A DNA stretch of 64,000 nt. It comes from Paenibacillus yonginensis. GTDB taxonomy: Bacteria > Bacillota > Bacilli > Paenibacillales > Paenibacillaceae. Both the position numbers and the translations under genes were made by a program. Of the stretch, positions 25,984-34,651 are shown piece after piece (the first letter of the stretch is position 1; each line of letters opens with the position of its first letter). Location of the stretch: the NCBI RefSeq assembly GCF_001685395.1, contig NZ_CP014167.1, positions 1,803,501 through 1,867,500 of the forward strand. Direction: 5' to 3'. The notes beneath the pieces are model-generated. The model did not search any database. It was not told the origin of the DNA and saw only the letters and a program-made list of their open reading frames with translations.

Positions 25984-27249
25984 CTATTGCTCCCCCCAGC
26001 CGACCTTGGCGTTCGTATTAAGCCCCCGGTAGCCAATGACCCGGTCTGTGGTGCGTTCGAGCAGCTTCCAGTCTGCCTTGTTCCGGTCCCACTGGGATAA
26101 AGTGAAATATTTGACTTCAAGCACCGTGTGCCCGTTGTCCGTCCTTACAAATTTGATGTATTGATTCTTGATCGACTTCGTATCAACCGTAACCTTGCCA
26201 ATCAGATCCGTCGGGATAGGCAGGCCCAGGAATTCTTCCCAGACCGGCTTGCCTCCGGAATCCACCTGATAATAATTATACAGCCAGGGGATGTCTTCCA
26301 GGGAGAAGCCGTCCCAACCCGCCGGCTTCTGAAGCAGCCCGTATTCGAGAATGCCATCCCCGTTCACGTCGCCGCTCGGTATCCGTTCATCCTTGAAGGT
26401 TTGATCCTGGCCCAGCACTTGGATCAGCTTGCCGCCCTTCATTGTAATGACGAGAGTATAAGACGAGTTGCCCGCCGCGTTTAAGGAAACGTCAAGCATA
26501 ATTCCCTGTTCGCCGCCGGTCGAAATCTTACCGGTCACCATATTGTAATATCCGTTTATGTTGGAATCGAGATCCAGCTTGTTAAGCTGCTCGAAGGACT
26601 TCCCGTCATATTGATAGGTGGTCACGTTGGAGAACTCGTTTTTCTTGAAATAGACGATCGAAAGATCCGTTTTGCCGTCCGCATTCAAATCGTTGACCAC
26701 GTAATAGGTGTACGGAAGCTCAACCAGAATTTTCTCTAACTTCCCGTCTACATAAGAATAAACGGACAACCCCTTCTGCACCTGCTGCTCACCGCTTGAA
26801 TAACCGGCAATGATGTCGATCTTCCCGTCATTGGTTAAATCGGCCAGCCTTAATGACTCCAGCACCTGTCCCTCTCCGTCAATTTTAGCCTGAGGAGCCC
26901 AGGTCCCGTTCTTATTAACGAATATGACGCCGTGAATCGGCACGGGATCGTCAGGCGTTTCATAGAAGATAAGCGCTTCATTATGTCCATCGCCATCAAG
27001 ATCCACCACTCGAATCAGACTTGTTGTCCCATCGTCGTTTGGACGTATCAGCGTGCCGCCGCTCGGCAGCTGGGCTAAGTATTGGTTAACCACACTCTTT
27101 AACGATTCATTATCGGAAGTGAGCTGCGGCGCTTTCATCGAAGCTTTCGGATCAAAGTCCAGATTGCAGCCGCTTAATACAAACATGAGTAGACATACAA
27201 GCAGAACGCCCAGTTTGTTTCTGCCTTTCAACCGCATCCCTCTTTCCAT
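25984..27249 (-). CDS. FG-GAP/VCBS-repeat lipoprotein
   Basis: The 421-residue protein has an N-terminal lipoprotein signal (lipobox VLSGC, Cys ~28). At least four calcium-binding-type repeats follow: DLDGDGHNEALIFY, DLTNDGKIDIIAGY, DLNADGKTDLSIVYF and DVNGDGILEYGLL, as in FG-GAP beta-propellers. Such proteins act outside the membrane in binding or sensing. The start is either ATG 27249 or ATG 27237 (MRLKG), neither with ideal spacing. The stop of the ATPase gene is one base upstream, so both are one transcript. Function unknown; its place between an ATPase and a two-component system suggests envelope sensing. Confidence 0.82.
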   Translation of the reverse strand: MERGMRLKGRNKLGVLLVCLLMFVLSGCNLDFDPKASMKAPQLTSDNESLKSVVNQYLAQLPSGGTLIRPNDDGTTSLIRVVDLDGDGHNEALIFYETPDDPVPIHGVIFVNKNGTWAPQAKIDGEGQVLESLRLADLTNDGKIDIIAGYSSGEQQVQKGLSVYSYVDGKLEKILVELPYTYYVVNDLNADGKTDLSIVYFKKNEFSNVTTYQYDGKSFEQLNKLDLDSNINGYYNMVTGKISTGGEQGIMLDVSLNAAGNSSYTLVITMKGGKLIQVLGQDQTFKDERIPSGDVNGDGILEYGLLQKPAGWDGFSLEDIPWLYNYYQVDSGGKPVWEEFLGLPIPTDLIGKVTVDTKSIKNQYIKFVRTDNGHTVLEVKYFTLSQWDRNKADWKLLERTTDRVIGYRGLNTNAKVGWGEQ

Positions 27250-27250
27250 G

Positions 27251-27976
27251 CTAAATCAGCTTCTTCTCGCTGCCGGTTAATCTTCTGCCGGCCACATCGA
27301 GCACCAGCTTGCCTTCCGAGATTCCCCAGATCCGGGTGCACCACCGCTCAGCCAGCTCGATCGGCAGGGCGGCTATGACCGTCTTGTTCTGCTCCTCGCA
27401 AATGGACTTGAGCGTCTGGAGCACATGATCAGCAGAATGCGGATCCAGTCCGACCACCGGCTCATCGGCCGTGATTACCGTGGCGCCGTGAACCAGCGCC
27501 ATGCAGATGGCAATGCGCTGCTTCTCTCCGCCGCTCAGCTTGCCCGCCGGAATCTTGGCTTTATCCAGCAGGCCGAACCGCTCCAGCTCGTCCATCGCTC
27601 CCATATAATCATCCGAACGGACGGCACCGGTCAAGCGGCGCCACCATGGCGTTTGGCCGGCTTGACCGATCAGCACGTTTTTATGCGCTGTTTTGTTCGG
27701 GTTCAGCTGAGGATTCTGTTCAAGATATGCGAACCGGGATTTATTTTTCATAGAAGCGCCGCCGCTTCCGGTAATCAAGCTCTCCCCCTGCGAGGTATAA
27801 GTGCCTTCGTTCCAACGGGTCCGAAGCGCCAGACAGCGCAGTAAGGTGCTTTTTCCGCTGCCGCTTGGCCCCACGACGCCAATCATTTCTCCTTCCCCGA
27901 ATTCCAGGGAAATGTGATCAAAAATGGTTTTCTCTTCTGAAGACATATGTTTTGTCAAGCCCGCAACTTTATACAT
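27251..27976 (-). CDS. Stand-alone ABC transporter ATPase (PhnC-like)
   Basis: The 241-residue ATPase has Walker [15 protein letters not shown], a Q-loop at YLEQNPQLNPNKTAHKN, the signature KLSGGEKQRIA and Walker B VITADEPVVGLDP. The switch region reads VIAALPIELAERW, where the usual histidine (THD/E) is replaced by LP: a real deviation. Overall it resembles phosphonate-type PhnC ATPases, but no permease or PhnD gene is near. It is followed at one base by the FG-GAP lipoprotein gene and then by a two-component system. AAAGGAG precedes the ATG. The missing switch His argues for a regulatory or slow ATPase. Confidence 0.8.
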   Translation of the reverse strand: MYKVAGLTKHMSSEEKTIFDHISLEFGEGEMIGVVGPSGSGKSTLLRCLALRTRWNEGTYTSQGESLITGSGGASMKNKSRFAYLEQNPQLNPNKTAHKNVLIGQAGQTPWWRRLTGAVRSDDYMGAMDELERFGLLDKAKIPAGKLSGGEKQRIAICMALVHGATVITADEPVVGLDPHSADHVLQTLKSICEEQNKTVIAALPIELAERWCTRIWGISEGKLVLDVAGRRLTGSEKKLI

Positions 27977-28090
27977 CGACTAATCTCCTTTTGACTTTTA
28001 ACAACCGCAACTCCCTAACCTTTAGTGTAGGGGAAATGGGACATAAAATCCAGCGGGAAAGCAGTTTAAGGGGTTTCAGGTTTGTTACTT

Positions 28091-29299
28091 TTATATCGTT
28101 TTGCTTTTAGACGGGCTGCCTTTAAACAGGAATCCGGATAACGCAAACAGAATGTACCCTGAGCCCAGCAGCAGGAACAGCGCGCTCGTAAGCCCTGCTT
28201 CCATCAGCGCGCCGCTGAAGTTCGGGCCAACCATGCTGCCCGCGTTGAAATGGAACGAAGCAACGACATTGGCGGCAGGAAGCAAGGTGCGGGGCAAAAT
28301 GTCCGCCGCAAAGGCGAGCCCCAGCGAGAAAAACGAACTGACCAGGCCGCCGGCCAGCATAAAAATAATCAGGAGCGGCCAGAAAGACGCTCCGCTAAGC
28401 GGAACGGCGAAGAACAGCAGACCGCCGAGCAGTCCGGCCGCCATCAACACTTTTTTACGCCCGATCCGGTCGCTTAGCAGCCCGAGCGGCAGCTGAAGAA
28501 TCAGGCCGCCGATGCCAAAGAAAGGCAGCAGCGTAGATATTTCTCCCGAATCCAGACCGATCCGCAGGCCGTATACCGGGAAGGTTCCGCTCATGCCGGC
28601 TTCCATATAGCCGTAAAGTAAAGCCGGAATCAAGGCAAACCAGGCCAGGGCATACACCTTGGCATACCTTCTTCCGCCTTTTTCTTCATGAGTTTCCTGC
28701 CGCGGAGGATGGGTATCCTTTAGTCTGTAAATAATTATCAGAACCAAAGCCAGAAACAGGCCGGACAAAACGATAAAAGGAGCCATATTGCCGAAATGCA
28801 GCAGCTTGATGCCGAGCGGACCAAAGCTGAAGCCAAGCCCGTAGAACATGCCGTAAAGCGAGATGATCCTGCCCCGCTGATTGGGCGGCGTCACCAGCAG
28901 CAGCCACAGCTGGGCCGCAAAATTGATGGCGCTGTCCCCCATTCCGACGATCAGACGGAGCACAAACCAAAGGGACAGGCTCGCGGTCAGCGGGAATAAA
29001 GGAAGCGCAGCGGTGACGGCAATGAGCCCGCCAAGCAGCAGCTTTTTAAAACCGGACACCTTCAAAATGCGTTCCGCCATGATCGACATTGCAAATGAAC
29101 CTATATATAAAGCTGCGGCGTGAAAGCCGTTAACCGAGGAAGAGATCCCTCTTTGTTCCATAAATATAGATAAAACCGGAAGCAGCAACCCTTGGCTTAA
29201 TCCTGCTACGACTACGACTGAAATCAGTATCGCAATCGGTCCGTAAGACTCTCCCCCTGAAGTAAACCGGGATCTGATGGACGACAACCTTGATGACAT
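28091..29299 (-). CDS. MFS transporter
   Basis: The 402-residue protein has about 12 hydrophobic helices and the loop 2-3-like and loop 8-9 motif GLLSDRIGRKKVLMAAGLLG. Residues 60-115 show FAMSIMAERILKVSGFKKL and LRLIVGMGDSAINF. It resembles YfkF/YwoG-type drug or sugar-efflux MFS proteins of Bacillus. Substrate unknown. It is divergent from an ArsR-like regulator gene and has a plausible promoter at 29376-29404, so that regulator may control it. Confidence 0.88.
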   Translation of the reverse strand: MSSRLSSIRSRFTSGGESYGPIAILISVVVVAGLSQGLLLPVLSIFMEQRGISSSVNGFHAAALYIGSFAMSIMAERILKVSGFKKLLLGGLIAVTAALPLFPLTASLSLWFVLRLIVGMGDSAINFAAQLWLLLVTPPNQRGRIISLYGMFYGLGFSFGPLGIKLLHFGNMAPFIVLSGLFLALVLIIIYRLKDTHPPRQETHEEKGGRRYAKVYALAWFALIPALLYGYMEAGMSGTFPVYGLRIGLDSGEISTLLPFFGIGGLILQLPLGLLSDRIGRKKVLMAAGLLGGLLFFAVPLSGASFWPLLIIFMLAGGLVSSFFSLGLAFAADILPRTLLPAANVVASFHFNAGSMVGPNFSGALMEAGLTSALFLLLGSGYILFALSGFLFKGSPSKSKTI

Positions 29300-29375
29300 G
29301 ACTTAACCTCCATTTTTCCAATCAAACCCGACAGCTGTAATTCAGCCGCAAGGCAAAAATCTATCAAACTTAAAC

Positions 29376-29404
29376 ATTATAGTGGACAAGCTGGAAATGA
29401 ACAA
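29376..29404 (-). promoter_or_regulatory. Putative promoter of the MFS transporter gene
   Basis: On the minus strand TTGTTC and TATAAT are 17 bases apart, with a perfect -10 and a weak -35. It lies 77 bases upstream of the start codon, within the divergent region shared with the ArsR-like gene. Confidence 0.45.
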
Positions 29405-29461
29405 GCCATAATGGAAATAAATCACCAATCGAATCCATTCATCCTGGGAGGTACATAGAAT

Positions 29462-30391
29462 ATGTCCTACAAAGTAAGGGTGGACGTATCTTCGATCTAC
29501 GAATTCCTGAACAGCTTTATCATTTTCAGCAGCTCCCGATGGATCAACAATCTGGATCTGGGGCATGAATGGGTGGCGGAATCAAGAGCCAAGCTGACCC
29601 GTCATGAAGCAGAGCTGTTTGATGAAGCCTCGAGCTGGCCCTTTGTCAATGTCGATCTCCTTCTGGGCTGGGCCATTCAAAGAAAACCGAAGATGCAAAT
29701 CCCTGATTTTCTGGATTATTTGGAGTACGGGGACACCGAGGACGTGCATAGCCAGGTTCTGAAGCTGATGCCCAATCTGAAGCCTGACGCCATTGAATTT
29801 GTCCGCACCCGTTATGTCCCGCTTCTGCGCATATGGTACGAACGATATTTTAAACACATAGAACTGGAACACGAGCACTATCTGCGGGAAGACGTTCTTG
29901 AGAAGAAGGCTCTGGAAAGTAAAATAGAGCCCGTAGATTTAATAGAGATCTCCACCAGCGGTATTCTGGTTGGCGACCACCTTCCCATTGACGAAGTGGT
30001 GCTGCTGCCTACCCTGCACTTGAGACCTTTAAATACATATTGTTTTTTTGACCGCGTGCTGATGCTGCAGTACCCGGTAGATTTTCCGGAAAAAGAAGGA
30101 CAGCCGCCGAACATTCTTCTCCGCCTGACCAGAGCGCTGGCCGAACCCAAGCGGCTGAACCTGCTGCGGTTTATTTCGGAATGCGGCCCGCTGTCCCTCT
30201 CGGAGATGAAGGAACGGCTGCCCGAGCTGGCCGATCAGCTGACCCATCACCTGATGCTGCTCCGGGTTGCCGGTCTGCTTCGCATTCATCTGGAGGTTAA
30301 CCAGCAGGAGAACCAGCATGAAACCTACAGCCTTCGTGAAGACGGCATCGCCGATCTCCAAATTTTTCTTGAATCGTACATTCAGGTATAA
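29462..30391 (+). CDS. ArsR-like winged-helix transcriptional regulator with large N-terminal domain
   Basis: The 309-residue protein has an N-terminal helical domain (about 1-210) of the type seen in long ArsR/DUF5937-like regulators. A C-terminal winged helix follows, at ALAEPKRLNLLRFISECGPLSLSEMKERLP and QLTHHLMLLRVAGLLRIHLE. GGAGG stands 10 bases before the ATG. The effector is unknown. The gene is divergent from the MFS transporter and followed 63 bases later by a HAD phosphatase gene on the same strand, so it may control both. Confidence 0.75.
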   Translation: MSYKVRVDVSSIYEFLNSFIIFSSSRWINNLDLGHEWVAESRAKLTRHEAELFDEASSWPFVNVDLLLGWAIQRKPKMQIPDFLDYLEYGDTEDVHSQVLKLMPNLKPDAIEFVRTRYVPLLRIWYERYFKHIELEHEHYLREDVLEKKALESKIEPVDLIEISTSGILVGDHLPIDEVVLLPTLHLRPLNTYCFFDRVLMLQYPVDFPEKEGQPPNILLRLTRALAEPKRLNLLRFISECGPLSLSEMKERLPELADQLTHHLMLLRVAGLLRIHLEVNQQENQHETYSLREDGIADLQIFLESYIQV

Positions 30392-30454
30392 TAAACAAAT
30401 GATTAGATTAGACAACTCTGGAACGACTGAAAGTAGCAAAGGAGCCTTATCACA

Positions 30455-31222
30455 ATGACAAGCCAACCACATTTGCATCAGCACATTATCTTTGATATGG
30501 ATGACACCCTGATCTACTGCAATAAATATTTTGAAGCGGTGCTGGAGGACTTTACCCGTCTCCTTCGCCATTTTCTGGGCAAGGACCGGCTGACCGCAGA
30601 GGAAATCCGGGCCAAGCAAGTCGAGATAGACGTGGCCGGTGTTCACCAGGTCGGGTTCGCGAGCCATCACTTTCCGGAATCCATGGTCGAAACGTACCGG
30701 TATTTCGCTACTCTGCTCGGCCACCCGATCAGTCAGATTGAGGAAGCACGAATTACCAAGCTGGGGTTAAGTGTATACGATCAGCTGGTGGAGCCTTACC
30801 CGGGAATGATCGAAACCCTGGACGTGCTGAAAGCGCAAGGTCATGACTTGTACCTGTATACGGGCGGCGAAGCCGCCATCCAGCAGCGCAAAATCGATCA
30901 GATGAAGCTTGACGTTTATTTTGGAGACCGCATCTATATCCGGCAGCATAAAAATGTCGAGGCGCTGGAAGAAATCATTGCCCTGCACCAATTTGACCGC
31001 AGCCGGACCTGGATGATCGGCAACAGCCTTCGGACTGATATCGAACCGGCCATCAAAGCAGGCATCAACTGCATTTATTTGAAACAACCGGACGAATGGG
31101 TATACAATATTATCGAATTAAAACCGGCTAAAGATACGACGATGTACACCATTACTTCGCTGCAGCAGGTACCGGAAGTCATCGCCGAAAATATCGCCGT
31201 CAAACACAAACGGACCCTTTAA
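30455..31222 (+). CDS. HAD family hydrolase
   Basis: The 255-residue phosphatase-like protein has the HAD motif I FDMDDTLIY (nucleophile and acid/base Asp), motif II Thr in LYTGGEAA, a motif III region with Lys (RQHKNVEALEE) and motif IV WMIGNSLRTDIEPAIKAG. Motif IV matches the group that includes small-molecule phosphatases with a C1 cap. Substrate not known. AAAGGAG precedes the ATG. The coding end overlaps its own terminator stem. Confidence 0.85.
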   Translation: MTSQPHLHQHIIFDMDDTLIYCNKYFEAVLEDFTRLLRHFLGKDRLTAEEIRAKQVEIDVAGVHQVGFASHHFPESMVETYRYFATLLGHPISQIEEARITKLGLSVYDQLVEPYPGMIETLDVLKAQGHDLYLYTGGEAAIQQRKIDQMKLDVYFGDRIYIRQHKNVEALEEIIALHQFDRSRTWMIGNSLRTDIEPAIKAGINCIYLKQPDEWVYNIIELKPAKDTTMYTITSLQQVPEVIAENIAVKHKRTL

Positions 31223-31238
31223 GGGTCCGTTTGTTTGA
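31206..31238. terminator. Bidirectional terminator overlapping the HAD gene end
   Basis: A 12-bp stem ACAAACGGACCC/GGGTCCGTTTGT with a 5-base loop is followed by TT on the plus strand. The minus strand is T-rich as well, so it may also serve the convergent gene ending at 31271. Confidence 0.7.
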
Positions 31239-31270
31239 AGAATTCGTCATTTTGTTTGATCTATGACAAA

Positions 31271-31843
31271 TCAATGCCGGTTATACCTTTCCTCTGGATC
31301 GGCCAGCGCCTCTCCTGCCACGTCCCAGCGGCTGCGAAACTGCTCCAGGTTCGGATGCGGCGCTTCGGGAGCTGCCGAAAGAATCAGCCTGATCCGTTTG
31401 ATCGCTTCTTTAAAAGCATCGTAACCGGCCAATCGGTTGGCCATTTCCGGCGTTACGTACAGAAAGAGCGGACCGCCGTAGATCTCTTCGAGATGGCGGA
31501 CCGCCGCCTCGAAAGGCGTATATTTCTTCCGCCTTCCTTCCCAGCTTTCCAGCGTGACCAGCGAGCTGCCAAACCCCTGCTTCCAGGCGATCAGCGTTTT
31601 CTCTCTTTTGTGATACGGAGCGGCCGGAGTTTTCGTCATCCGTCTTAACGTTTCTTCATGCAGCGGATACAGCACCAGCTTCGTGAAGGAGCGCTGCCGG
31701 GCCGTTTCCAGGGCCGCCGCCAATTCCTGCTCCAACTCTTCTATATCCCCGGAATCAAAGCTGTCGTAAAACACCAGCACGCCTTTAACCGTCCGCACCG
31801 GCGGTTCATATCCGAAAGGCACTTGGGCCGTTTCTCTTTTCAT
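31271..31843 (-). CDS. Conserved-looking protein of unknown function
   Basis: I do not recognise this 190-residue protein. It starts MKRETAQVPFGYEPPVRTVK, and AAGGAGG stands 5 bases before the ATG at 31843; the frame continues upstream without a ribosome site. It has no signal peptide or membrane segment. There is an acidic stretch DSFDSGDIEELEQELAAALE and several basic patches (KYTPFEAAVRHLEEIYGGP). Composition and codon use look like a normal cytoplasmic protein. It is the last gene before a bidirectional terminator and follows topB-gltD direction without overlap. Confidence 0.65.
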   Translation of the reverse strand: MKRETAQVPFGYEPPVRTVKGVLVFYDSFDSGDIEELEQELAAALETARQRSFTKLVLYPLHEETLRRMTKTPAAPYHKREKTLIAWKQGFGSSLVTLESWEGRRKKYTPFEAAVRHLEEIYGGPLFLYVTPEMANRLAGYDAFKEAIKRIRLILSAAPEAPHPNLEQFRSRWDVAGEALADPEERYNRH

Positions 31844-31981
31844 AAAGTCCTCCTTGCTGCGGTTATCTTTACTATATAGCTTACCCTTTAATCGGGACGT
31901 TACATCCATTAGGTAAAACCGCTTTTAACAAGAATTCCGCTATCCGCTCCGATCCTTATGTCGGGACAATTCTGCCCCATT

Positions 31982-34408
31982 TTATTCCCGTTCCAATTCC
32001 AGCTGCCCGGTTGAAGAATCCCTCAGCACAATCCGCGCCTTAAATTCCGCGCCTGCTTCCGGTTTAAAAGACAACAGCTGGGTACGTCCTTTCTGGACTA
32101 GGGCGTTCAGCATCGCTTTGGATATCGTTTTCCCCTTAAATTCCTTCCAGATGACAAACCCGCAGCCCTGCTTGAAGTGCGTACAGCCGTAGCCTTTGCG
32201 CCCTTCGATCAGCTGTCCGCCGCAGCCCTGGCGTGGACATTCGCCGAGCACTTCCCGCTCTGCTGGAGCCTTCGCCGCCTGCATTTTGCCGGCCGCAGCA
32301 ACAGCTGGCGCAGCATTTCCTGCCCGCCGAACGGCCGTCGCCGTCAGGCCCGCTCCGCCTTCGCTGTAGCCGGATCGGCTGCCGCCTGCCGGACTCCCTG
32401 CCGCAGCGGCAGCGGAAGGCGGGGCAGCCTCTCCTGCCTCACCGGCCCCGCTTCCCCGGGAGCTCCGTGTCTTCGCCCCGGCGGAAGACGCAGAAGCGCC
32501 GCGGGGACTGCGGACTTTTTTGGCCTGTTTCTGCTGGCCTTCAAACAGAGAGGCATCCGCCTTCTGCTGCACCCGGACTTTATCCACAATGGAAACGGTA
32601 AACCGTTTGACGTTCTCCATAAACTTTTCGGCCTCCGCTTCTCCCCTCGAGATCTGGTAGAGACGGCGCTCCCATTGGCCCGTCATTTCCGGCGAGGTCA
32701 GCAGCTCGACGCCTGCATGGCGGATCAGCTCGATGGCGGTGCGGCCTTTTTGCGTGACCGTGATTTTTTTCCCCTGCATCACAATGTATCCAACCTTCTT
32801 CAGCCGTTCGATCGTAGCAGCCCGGGTGGCAGGAGTGCCAAGTCCGGCATCTTTCATCGCTTCGCGCAGCTCGTCGTTCTCCAGCTGTTTGCCCGCACTC
32901 TCCATCGCTTTCAGCAGGGTTCCTTCCGTGTAGTCTTTGGGCGGCTTGGTCGCTTTTTCTTTGGCGTCAGCTTTTTTGCAGAGCACAACTTGATCCGGAT
33001 CAACGGTAAAAGGTTCGCTTACCAGCTCTTCCTCCTGCTCGTCTTCGTCGTCTTTTTTCTTGCGGCTCCGCGAGCCCGAGCCAGAGCTTGAAGCATTCCC
33101 GTCATCCGCCTGGCAAATCTTCCAGCCCAGGGACAGCAGCTCTTTTACATTCGTTTTGAAGGTTTCATCCCGGACGACCGTCAACACCATATGCTGCTTG
33201 TATTCCGCAGGCGGATAGAAATGCGCCAGAAAACGCCGGATCACCAGATCGTAAATCTGCTGCTCCTCTTTGCCGAGGGAAGACGGGCGTTTCAGCGTAG
33301 GCAAAATCGCATGGTGGTCCTCCACCCGCTGCGGGTTACAGACCGCCTTGTTGTTTTTATGGACCCGGCCCGGCTCAGCGCCATCAGCCAGTTCTTTGTA
33401 CGCCGATGATTTCAGCATCTGCAGCGTCTTCTGCATGCCGTCGATGTTTTGCTCCGTCACATAGTTGGAGTTCGTACGCGGGTAAGTAATCACCTTGTGG
33501 CGCTCATACAACGCCTGCGCGATATCCAGCGTTTTTTTGGCCGAGAAACCGTATTTCGCATTGGCTTCCCGCTGCAGCAGCGTCAAATCGTACAGCCTGT
33601 AAGGGTATTCCTTAGTGTCCTTCACATCATATTGCGTGATCCGCCCCTGCTGCTTGCGCACCTTCTCGGCAATCGCCGCCGCTTTCTCGGCATCCGTTAA
33701 CCGCTCTCCCTGCCAAGTGCCTGTATATGAACGTTCCCCTTGCTGAAACACGGCTTTGATTTCGTAAAAAGTCTGCGAATCAAATTTCTCGATTTCCATC
33801 TGCCGGTCATAAATCAGCGCCAGCACCGGTGTCTGCACCCGGCCCACCGAAAGCAGCTCGCGGTGTTTAGTCGTAAAAGCTCTTGAGGCATTCATGCCCA
33901 CCAGCCAGTCCGCTTCGCTCCGCGCTCTTGCGGCCATCGTCAGGTTATCGAATTCATGCCCGTCCCTCAAGCTGTTGAAGCCTTGGGCAATACTCTCGGA
34001 GGTCAAATCGGAAATCCACAGCCGTCGCACCGGCTGCCGTAATTTAAGCTGCTGCTGAATCAGCGCAAAAATATACTGCCCCTCCCGCCCGGCATCACAG
34101 GCGTTGACGATCTTGTCGCAGCGTTTGGCCAGCTCCGCGATCGTCTTAAGCTGGTCTTTCGTTTTCGGATTTGGCACAATCCTGAACTGCTCCGGCAGAA
34201 TCGGCAGGTCGTTAAAATTCCAGCGTTTATATTTCGGGTCATAAGCATCCGGCTCCGCCAGCTCCAGCAGATGGCCGATCGCCCATGTAATGATATAATT
34301 ATCGCCCTCCAGATAGACTCGGTTATTTTTGGCGCGGGGTTCAATCACCCTGCCAATTGTCCGTCCCATGTCCGGTTTCTCTGCAATTACGAGCGTCTTC
34401 AAACCCAT
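31982..34408 (-). CDS. topB: DNA topoisomerase III
   Basis: The 808-residue type IA topoisomerase has a TOPRIM domain (LVIAEKPDMGR, DAGREG at 105-110), catalytic Tyr309 in VITYPRTNSN and the SVGRVQTPVLALIYDRQ segment. About 30 residues around 490 form an inserted Ser/Gly/Lys/Asp/Glu-rich loop. Residues ~650-745 are an Ala/Gly/Ser-rich linker before a C-terminal zinc-finger-like domain (ECPRQGCGGQL, YGCTHFKQGCGF). It decatenates or relaxes single-stranded regions. I chose the ATG at 34408; a TTG two codons later could be used instead, giving the usual MKTL start. A structured leader precedes it. Confidence 0.92.
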   Translation of the reverse strand: MGLKTLVIAEKPDMGRTIGRVIEPRAKNNRVYLEGDNYIITWAIGHLLELAEPDAYDPKYKRWNFNDLPILPEQFRIVPNPKTKDQLKTIAELAKRCDKIVNACDAGREGQYIFALIQQQLKLRQPVRRLWISDLTSESIAQGFNSLRDGHEFDNLTMAARARSEADWLVGMNASRAFTTKHRELLSVGRVQTPVLALIYDRQMEIEKFDSQTFYEIKAVFQQGERSYTGTWQGERLTDAEKAAAIAEKVRKQQGRITQYDVKDTKEYPYRLYDLTLLQREANAKYGFSAKKTLDIAQALYERHKVITYPRTNSNYVTEQNIDGMQKTLQMLKSSAYKELADGAEPGRVHKNNKAVCNPQRVEDHHAILPTLKRPSSLGKEEQQIYDLVIRRFLAHFYPPAEYKQHMVLTVVRDETFKTNVKELLSLGWKICQADDGNASSSGSGSRSRKKKDDEDEQEEELVSEPFTVDPDQVVLCKKADAKEKATKPPKDYTEGTLLKAMESAGKQLENDELREAMKDAGLGTPATRAATIERLKKVGYIVMQGKKITVTQKGRTAIELIRHAGVELLTSPEMTGQWERRLYQISRGEAEAEKFMENVKRFTVSIVDKVRVQQKADASLFEGQQKQAKKVRSPRGASASSAGAKTRSSRGSGAGEAGEAAPPSAAAAAGSPAGGSRSGYSEGGAGLTATAVRRAGNAAPAVAAAGKMQAAKAPAEREVLGECPRQGCGGQLIEGRKGYGCTHFKQGCGFVIWKEFKGKTISKAMLNALVQKGRTQLLSFKPEAGAEFKARIVLRDSSTGQLELERE

Positions 34409-34472
34409 TCCCCTTTCTCTCGCGAAAGAAAGGACCTTCGCCTGCTTTAGAGCAAATCGGCGAAAGTCCTTT
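34409..34472 (-). promoter_or_regulatory. Two-state hairpin leader of topB
   Basis: On the minus strand a 14-bp stem with one internal mismatch (34459-34472 pairing with 34429-34442) carries a small TGCT/AGCA loop stem. The 3' arm of this stem (34428-34433, CCTTTC) can alternatively pair with GAAAGG (34412-34417), which is the topB ribosome site. The two pairings exclude each other, the classic layout of a translational switch. Confidence 0.5.
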
Positions 34473-34487
34473 TCTACCAATATGGCT

Positions 34488-34496
34488 ATTATACCA
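34488..34496 (-). promoter_or_regulatory. Extended -10 promoter of topB
   Basis: TGGTATAAT on the minus strand is a perfect extended -10 element. It would start a leader of about 70 bases. No good -35 is present at the usual distance. Confidence 0.5.
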
Positions 34497-34550
34497 TAAT
34501 TTTGGAATGGTTGTCCTGAGAGGCTAAATCGCTGCTGAAGAGAGAAACGC

Positions 34551-34586
34551 AAAAAAGCCCGCATCCTCATTCAGAGAACACGGGCT
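34551..34586 (-). terminator. Terminator after gltD
   Basis: On the minus strand GCCCG/CGGGC with an inner CTC/GAG pairing is followed by six T residues. It lies about 65 bases after the gltD stop codon. Confidence 0.7.
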
Positions 34587-34651
34587 CCAGCAATCAGCTT
34601 AAGATTGAATCAGAGTTGTCGTTTGTTCGGGTTTATGCCAATGTTTCGGGC

